Made by a program: the position numbers and the translations under genes. A stretch of 33,106 bases of DNA from Solobacterium sp. (lineage in GTDB: Bacteria > Bacillota_I > Bacilli_A > Erysipelotrichales > Erysipelotrichaceae). The stretch lies in assembly GCA_017941735.1 (NCBI GenBank), contig JAGAVW010000037.1, positions 1-33,106 of the forward strand. Reading direction: 5' to 3'. Positions 29,333 through 33,106 of the stretch are shown piece after piece; position 1 is the stretch's first letter; each line of letters begins with the position of its first letter. The notes under the pieces were generated by a model. That model worked only from the letters and a program-made list of their open reading frames with translations. It was not told the origin of the DNA and made no database searches.

Positions 29333-29644
29333 ATGACAAAGGATTATGATGTTGAAGCGATTTTCGTGTTTATTGGTAGAAAAAGAGGTAAGTAGATTTA
29401 TAGCGGTTATAGGCCAGCACACAAAACAATCAACGGCGAACTAACCACCGGCATCCATACTTATACAAGCGAAGAAATTAGTGATGTAAAATATGGAAAA
29501 ATATCTTTTATGTTTCCAGCTCTCTTTTTACACTCTTTAAGCGAAGGACAATGTTTAAGTTTTTATGAAGGAAAGGTGAAAGCTGGATACGCGATTATTA
29601 CAAATATTTATAACAGTCAACTAAAAGCAACAGATGATGTATAA
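29333..29644 (+). pseudogene. EF-Tu-like small protein gene with internal stop
   Basis: An ATG at 29333, with gaggtaa before it, opens MTKDYDVEAIFVFIGRKRGK and then a TAG at 29393-29395. In the same frame the sequence continues IYSGYRPAHKTINGELTTG, PALFLHSLSEGQCLSFYEG, AGYAIITNIYN to TAA at 29642. The GYRPxH and following strands resemble the third (beta-barrel) domain of EF-Tu; short proteins of this kind occur in immunity arrays. One in-frame stop makes it a recent-looking pseudogene of 104 codons. Confidence 0.6.
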
Positions 29645-29710
29645 AAATTCATGCACAATTTTCGCATGTAGGTGGTTTAAAATTGTTCGCAGGAAAGTAG
29701 AGGGAATTAT

Positions 29711-30262
29711 ATGTTAATTGTTAAAAATGATGTCTTTATAACTGTTGAAGATATAAATACATTTACAGAAAAACTTGGGATAGATTTGCCAGAAAAATAT
29801 AAATTCTTTCTTTTAAAATATAATGGAGGAAGAACCATAAAAACAAAGTTTAGAAATTCTGTTAATGTTAGGCTTTTATATCCTTTAAAATCTGAAAATG
29901 GATATGATTTGTTGACTATTATTAATTATGAAAATACAGAGAAAATTATTGATCTTGGTTTTTTTCCAATAGGCGAAACTGAATTTGGTGATTATATATG
30001 CATACGAATACAGGATGATAATAGCATATGGTTAATAACGCACGACAAATATGAGAAAAACAAAAAATTAACAGATTCATTTGAAGAGTTTGTTAATGAG
30101 TGCAACAGCGAAAAAATTGAACATGTATCAACAATGGAAGAACGATGGGAGAGAGTTAGAAAAGCTGGAAACGAAGATAAAATAACACCCGAAATTGTTC
30201 AAGCGTGGCAGAGAGAGATTGACAGATTATCTAACATAAAACAAGAAGAAGTGCTTTTGTAA
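29711..30262 (+). CDS. SUKH (SMI1/KNR4) family immunity protein
   Basis: This 183-residue protein has the SUKH fold pattern: an N-terminal helix, LPEKYKFFLLKYNGG, then FFPIGETEFGDYICIRI and a final strand-helix ITHDKYEK. SUKH is a very common immunity superfamily in polymorphic toxin systems, neutralising diverse nuclease toxins. About 45 extra residues at the C terminus (TMEERWERVRKAG, TPEIVQAWQREID) are helical and beyond the core domain. The start follows agaggga by about five bases. It is the last gene of the array, and no toxin tail precedes it. Confidence 0.85.
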   Translation: MLIVKNDVFITVEDINTFTEKLGIDLPEKYKFFLLKYNGGRTIKTKFRNSVNVRLLYPLKSENGYDLLTIINYENTEKIIDLGFFPIGETEFGDYICIRIQDDNSIWLITHDKYEKNKKLTDSFEEFVNECNSEKIEHVSTMEERWERVRKAGNEDKITPEIVQAWQREIDRLSNIKQEEVLL

Positions 30263-30313
30263 ACTCTGTTATTACATCGATTTATCTATTTTACTATCTT
30301 CAGAGAAATGGAC

Positions 30314-30425
30314 TTTGTCAAGTAAACTGTGTAAGTGATTGAATATTACATATAACAATTACACATATTTACTCAAATTAAATAAACAAGACAATCAAGA
30401 CATGATGAAAAATGTCACGATTGTC
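30314..30425. repeat. Hairpin-rich AT-rich gap
   Basis: The gap between the SUKH gene and the inverted IS ends has no gene. It holds two imperfect hairpins: tgtgta/tacaca with attg/caat (about 30331-30366), and gacaatc/gattgtc with gacat/atgtc (30390-30425). A stretch at 30314-30336 weakly resembles the IS256-type ends. No typical T-run follows either hairpin. Confidence 0.4.
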
Positions 30426-30428
30426 GGG

Positions 30429-30500
30429 AGTGTCAACCTAAGTGTGTAAGTTCTTTACTCCATTACTGGCTTTTTGAACTTACACACTTTAGGTTACACT
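30429..30500. mobile_element. Inverted pair of IS256-type ends (72 bp)
   Basis: Two 25-base ends, at 30429-30453 and 30476-30500, face each other with 22 bases between. Each shares the core gtgtgtaagttc with the other and with the end at 28439. The arrangement is that of an element reduced to its two termini. The pair could fold as a long stem between the convergent SUKH and GG/S1 genes and may act as a terminator. Confidence 0.65.
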
Positions 30501-30506
30501 CTCTAA

Positions 30507-30839
30507 TTATCTTGGTTTTCCACCAGGAAAATAATCATCAATTCGAATTTTAATCTTCGCTTTTTCAGGCAAGATGGATTTAATGTATACACTCACATAG
30601 TCTCCTGGTTGTGCACCTGGATTTTCAAAGGATAAACCAATGAGTTTTGTGCCAGGAATCATTTCTACAAGTGTGCCAATTTCTTCAATCGCAGTCACAT
30701 ATCCACCAACAATCGAACCAGGAATGAGCTCACTTTTATAAGTTTCATATTCCGCATTCCATGCTGCAAGAAATTCTGGGGATGCTACACCACCGGAAAC
30801 TTCTTCTAATTTGTCATCATTTAAAGAATTCTTGTTCAT
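30507..30839 (-). CDS. GG-leader protein with S1-like domain
   Basis: This 110-residue protein has the N terminus MNKNSLNDDKLEEVSGG, a double-glycine leader of the class used by C39-peptidase exporters (L, L-E, V and GG at the standard positions). The following 93 residues contain a short helix and a domain from about 39 to 105: ELIPGSIVGGYVTAIEEIGTLVEM, GAQPGDYVSVYIKSI and KIKIRIDDYF. These are the strands of an S1/OB-type RNA-binding fold. aggagg precedes the ATG and attata (minus tataat, 30862-30857) is a likely -10 box. No transporter is adjacent. The leader call and the S1 resemblance are each fairly clear; the combination is unusual. Confidence 0.7.
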   Translation of the reverse strand: MNKNSLNDDKLEEVSGGVASPEFLAAWNAEYETYKSELIPGSIVGGYVTAIEEIGTLVEMIPGTKLIGLSFENPGAQPGDYVSVYIKSILPEKAKIKIRIDDYFPGGKPR

Positions 30840-30955
30840 ATCTTCCTCCTGTTTTAATTATATACGTTTAAAAACATAGAAGTGGCATGATTTAATCTAT
30901 AGTTTAAATATTCTTTCTTTGATTTGGATATTGTTTTTAGGCGCGTCTTAAATAG

Positions 30956-30992
30956 AAAAAATCCGAAGCGCATCGATGATGTGTTCGGATTT
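30956..30992 (-). terminator. Terminator after the tRNA genes
   Basis: On the minus strand aatccgaa and ttcggatt flank about 16 bases, followed by a T-run (30961-30956). It lies downstream of the tRNA-Ala end. Confidence 0.75.
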
Positions 30993-31001
30993 TCTTACTA
31001 A

Positions 31002-31077
31002 TGGTGGAGCTTAGCGGGATCGAACCGCTGACCCCCTGCTTGCAAAGCAGGTGCTCTCCCAGCTGAGCTAAAACCCC
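31002..31077 (-). tRNA. tRNA-Ala (UGC anticodon)
   Basis: The 76-base cloverleaf begins GGGGTTTTAGCTCAGC and has the anticodon loop TTTGCAA (anticodon TGC), the T-loop GGTTCGATCC and an encoded CCA end. Acceptor stem GGGGTTT pairs with AAGCTCC with a G-U and a mismatch tolerance near the base. Confidence 0.95.
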
Positions 31078-31091
31078 AATTGGTTTGAAAA

Positions 31092-31168
<77 letters not shown>

Positions 31169-31188
31169 ATTCCCAAACGTGCTTATAC

Positions 31189-31217
31189 AATATAACAAAG
31201 AGGTCTTGTAATGTCAA
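31189..31217 (-). promoter_or_regulatory. Promoter of the tRNA pair
   Basis: On the minus strand ttgaca (31217-31212), 17 bases, tatatt (31194-31189): a near-perfect sigma-A promoter about 20 bases before tRNA-Ile. Confidence 0.85.
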
Positions 31218-31249
31218 TGCCTTTTAAGAACTAAATTAAAAGTGTGTAT

Positions 31250-31278
31250 TTGCTAGAAAAGGGTTCCTATGGTAAAGT
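31250..31278 (+). promoter_or_regulatory. Promoter of the ispD operon
   Basis: ttgcta (31250-31255), 17 bases, taaagt (31273-31278). The start of transcription near 31285 rules out an upstream ATG at 31269 as the start of the first gene. Confidence 0.55.
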
Positions 31279-31304
31279 GGGGAGCGTTGAATGTGGAGGA
31301 GTGC

Positions 31305-31793
31305 ATGGAAGGATTTGTGAATTGGTTTATGTCCACGATTGGGCAGCACATTTCACCAGAATTATCGGTGATGCTTGTGAGCATGTTGCCATTAATTGAA
31401 TTACGTGGAGGAATCATCGTTGCACGTATGTTGATGATGCCTATGTGGAAGGCCATTTTTTTCTGTGTGCTTGGAAATATCATTCCCATTCCTTTCATTT
31501 TATTCTTTATTAAGCGTATCTTTCACTGGATGGCGAAACACCACATGGGTGGGATTGTTAGTAAATTGATGGAAAAAGCAGAGAAGAATCGCCCAAAGAT
31601 TGCAAAATATGGATTTTGGGGCTTAACGCTCTTTGTGGGAATTCCACTGCCTGGAACAGGCGCATGGACGGGAAGTCTTGTGGCAGCTGTCTTTGATATG
31701 GATTTAAAAGAGGCGAGTATTTCTATTTTATTAGGAATCATTTTAGCTACGATTATTATGACTTCTTTATCTTATGGTGTGTTTCAATTATAA
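31305..31793 (+). CDS. Small multidrug export family membrane protein
   Basis: From ATG 31305 (ggagg five bases before) the product is 162 residues with four hydrophobic segments. It has the conserved SMLPLIELRGGIIVARML, GNIIPIPFILFF and FVGIPLPGTGAWTGSLVAA of the Sm_multidrug_ex (PF06695) family. Its actual transport substrate is not established for the family. The ispD gene follows after 24 bases, so they are likely cotranscribed. Confidence 0.88.
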   Translation: MEGFVNWFMSTIGQHISPELSVMLVSMLPLIELRGGIIVARMLMMPMWKAIFFCVLGNIIPIPFILFFIKRIFHWMAKHHMGGIVSKLMEKAEKNRPKIAKYGFWGLTLFVGIPLPGTGAWTGSLVAAVFDMDLKEASISILLGIILATIIMTSLSYGVFQL

Positions 31794-31817
31794 TTTGAGA
31801 AACGATTGAGGGATATT

Positions 31818-32456
31818 ATGGAATATAGTGCTGTCATTGTGGCCGCTGGTAAAGGCACACGAATGCAACTGGGATACAATAAAGTTTACTATAAGATTGA
31901 TGGGCAACCGATTTTAGAGACGACCATGGATATTTTTTTAAATGATCCAGATTGTAAACAAATAGTGGTTGTCACAAATAGTGATGATTACCATAAAAGT
32001 GTAAGCGAAGGAACAACCGGGAAAGTCGTTATCGCTAAAGGTGGGGAAACTAGACAAGAAAGTGTGACAAATGGATTAGAAGCGGTCATTTGTGATTATG
32101 TCTTTATTCATGATGGAGCGCGTCCTTTCTTAGCAAAAGAAAGTTTAGAACATCTAAAAGAGGCAATGGAAGTAGAAGATGCGGCATGTTTGATGGTTCC
32201 ATGTAAGGATACGATTAAACGTGTAGAAGGAGATTATATTGTCCAAACCATTCCACGTCAGGAATTGCGGGCAGCCCAAACGCCACAATGTTTTAAGACG
32301 GAACTCATTCGCACTTGTATGGCCCAAGCGAACGAAGAGGGCTTTTTAGGGACAGATGATTGTATGTTAGTGGAACGTTATAGTGATGTGCGTATTCGTG
32401 TTGTCGAAGGGACATTTGAAAATAAAAAGATTACGACACCGGATGATTTAAAATAA
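31818..32456 (+). CDS. ispD: IspD, methylerythritol-phosphate cytidylyltransferase
   Basis: From ATG 31818 (gaggga before) the product is 212 residues. VIVAAGKGTRMQLGYNKVYYKI is the nucleotide-binding start, FIHDGARPFL the substrate Asp/Arg region, IPRQELRAAQTPQCF and TDDCMLVE the other IspD signatures. It converts MEP and CTP to CDP-methylerythritol in the non-mevalonate isoprenoid pathway, so the organism probably uses the MEP route. Bactoprenol, needed for the glycan genes in this window, comes from that pathway. Confidence 0.93.
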   Translation: MEYSAVIVAAGKGTRMQLGYNKVYYKIDGQPILETTMDIFLNDPDCKQIVVVTNSDDYHKSVSEGTTGKVVIAKGGETRQESVTNGLEAVICDYVFIHDGARPFLAKESLEHLKEAMEVEDAACLMVPCKDTIKRVEGDYIVQTIPRQELRAAQTPQCFKTELIRTCMAQANEEGFLGTDDCMLVERYSDVRIRVVEGTFENKKITTPDDLK

Positions 32457-32457
32457 T

Positions 32458-33048
32458 ATGATTTTATACGACAAAGATATTCGGGAACCATTGTTCGATT
32501 TTTTAGAATCGCAATATGGGAAAATTCGTATTCTAGAAGAAAAGACAATGGGGCGTGCACGCGCCGATGTGGTGATGATTACTGAAGAAGCCCTCTATGG
32601 GATTGAAATCAAAAGTGACCAAGATACCTATGCACGCTTAGCACGCCAAGTAAAAGAATACAATCAGTATTACGACTATAACTATGTGGTGATTGGCACA
32701 AAACATGCCTATCACATTGAAGAACATGTGCCAGACTGGTGGGGGATTATCACAGTCGAATATGAGGGCGATTATATTGATTTCTATGAAGTACGTAAAC
32801 CTACGCGAAATCCTAAAATCAATTTAAAAAAACAGATTACGATTTTGTGGCGACCGGAACTAGCGCACCTACAAGAGCGCAATCAGCTGCCCAAATATAA
32901 AGAAAAATCGAAGGCCTTTGTACAAGCGAAGCTCTTAGAAAAAGTGGATGAAGAAACATTGCACAAACAATTATTAGAAACTCTATTTGAAAGAGATTAT
33001 ACGACCATTCAAGAGGCAATCGATGCATATAAAAAGAAACGAAGATAG
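32458..33048 (+). CDS. sce7726-family protein, nuclease-like fold
   Basis: This 196-residue protein has RADVVMITEEALYGIEIKSDQDTYARLARQVKEYNQYYDYNYVVI, the core of sce7726 and MmcB-like proteins, with a PD-(D/E)xK-like arrangement (D, then E-I-K). It then has DWWGIITVEYEG and a helical C terminus. The fold suggests DNA binding or cleavage, but no substrate is known. The gene starts one base after the ispD stop. A terminator follows. Confidence 0.8.
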   Translation: MILYDKDIREPLFDFLESQYGKIRILEEKTMGRARADVVMITEEALYGIEIKSDQDTYARLARQVKEYNQYYDYNYVVIGTKHAYHIEEHVPDWWGIITVEYEGDYIDFYEVRKPTRNPKINLKKQITILWRPELAHLQERNQLPKYKEKSKAFVQAKLLEKVDEETLHKQLLETLFERDYTTIQEAIDAYKKKRR

Positions 33049-33051
33049 AAA

Positions 33052-33076
33052 AAACCCATTTCAAATGGGTTTTTCT
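33052..33076. terminator. Bidirectional terminator
   Basis: The hairpin acccattt / aaatgggt has an A-run on the left and a T-run on the right, serving the sce7726 gene and the tRNA gene on the other strand. Confidence 0.9.
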
Positions 33077-33081
33077 TATTC

Positions 33082-33106
33082 TGGTCGGAATGACAGGATT
33101 TGAACC
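33082..33106 (-). tRNA. 3' end of a tRNA, probably tRNA-Pro
   Basis: On the minus strand the visible part reads from GGTTCAAATCC (T-loop) through CATTCCGA to an encoded CCA. The deduced C1-G72 pair with discriminator A73 is characteristic of bacterial tRNA-Pro. The anticodon lies outside the window. Confidence 0.65.

Noticed and set aside
30390..30425. Hairpin as a rho-independent terminator for the SUKH gene
   Set aside because: The stem is followed by gggagtgtc rather than a T-run, so it lacks the tail of an intrinsic terminator.

Overview
The window looks like chromosomal DNA of a low-GC Gram-positive bacterium (Bacillota). The evidence is strong AGGAGG-type ribosome binding sites, sigma-A-like promoters, a methionine T-box, DUF1836 and SpoIIE/STAS regulators, GG-leader peptides and a membrane-anchored GH2 enzyme. 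The overall flavour suggests Erysipelotrichia-like gut or oral Firmicutes, but that placement is inference; no rRNA or other marker fixes it.

Layout. (1) 1-1330 is a scarred accessory stretch: the 3' end of a chloramphenicol-acetyltransferase-like gene, a broken IS3-type transposase, a small GG-leader zinc-ribbon gene, a decayed ORF and a second, diverged IS tail lying exactly 1000 bp from the first. (2) 1331-4889 holds surface-polysaccharide genes: a PP-loop ATPase of unusual type overlapping a polysaccharide pyruvyl transferase, then a GT2 glycosyltransferase whose 3' end has a decayed second copy upstream. (3) 4903-8757 has a zinc-ribbon protein, a lipoprotein, a membrane O-acyltransferase with two SGNH domains (the second apparently dead), and a signal-less protein with 16-residue repeats and two Cpl-7 domains. 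(4) 8851-12477 is a partner-switching operon: STAS protein; membrane SpoIIE phosphatase fused to an anti-sigma-type kinase; STAS fused to a phosphotransferase-like kinase. (5) 12504-14883 is a divergent pair, PAQR/hemolysin III against DUF1836 regulator plus two GNAT enzymes, with two palindromic operators and an apparently leaderless regulator mRNA. (6) 14847-18568 (minus strand) is a TtcA-like enzyme and metQNI under a methionine T-box. (7) 18607-23692 is an operon lgt, rpiB, unknown, membrane-anchored GH2, small membrane protein. (8) 23689-25869 has an unknown protein, a membrane protein with an Ig-like ectodomain, and an HD phosphohydrolase. (9) 25978-30500 is a visibly AT-richer island of toxin tails, immunity-like genes (DUF2019, SUKH), frameshifted remnants and IS256-type ends: a decayed polymorphic-toxin immunity array. 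(10) 30507-33106 has a GG-leader/S1-like gene, tRNA-Ala and tRNA-Ile, a small-multidrug-export family protein, ispD, an sce7726-like protein and the end of a tRNA (probably Pro).

The best candidates for something under-described are the GG-leader proteins carrying nucleic-acid-binding-like folds (zinc ribbon and S1), the STAS-kinase partner-switching operon without an adjacent sigma factor, and the PAQR-DUF1836 switch whose operator sits inside a promoter spacer.
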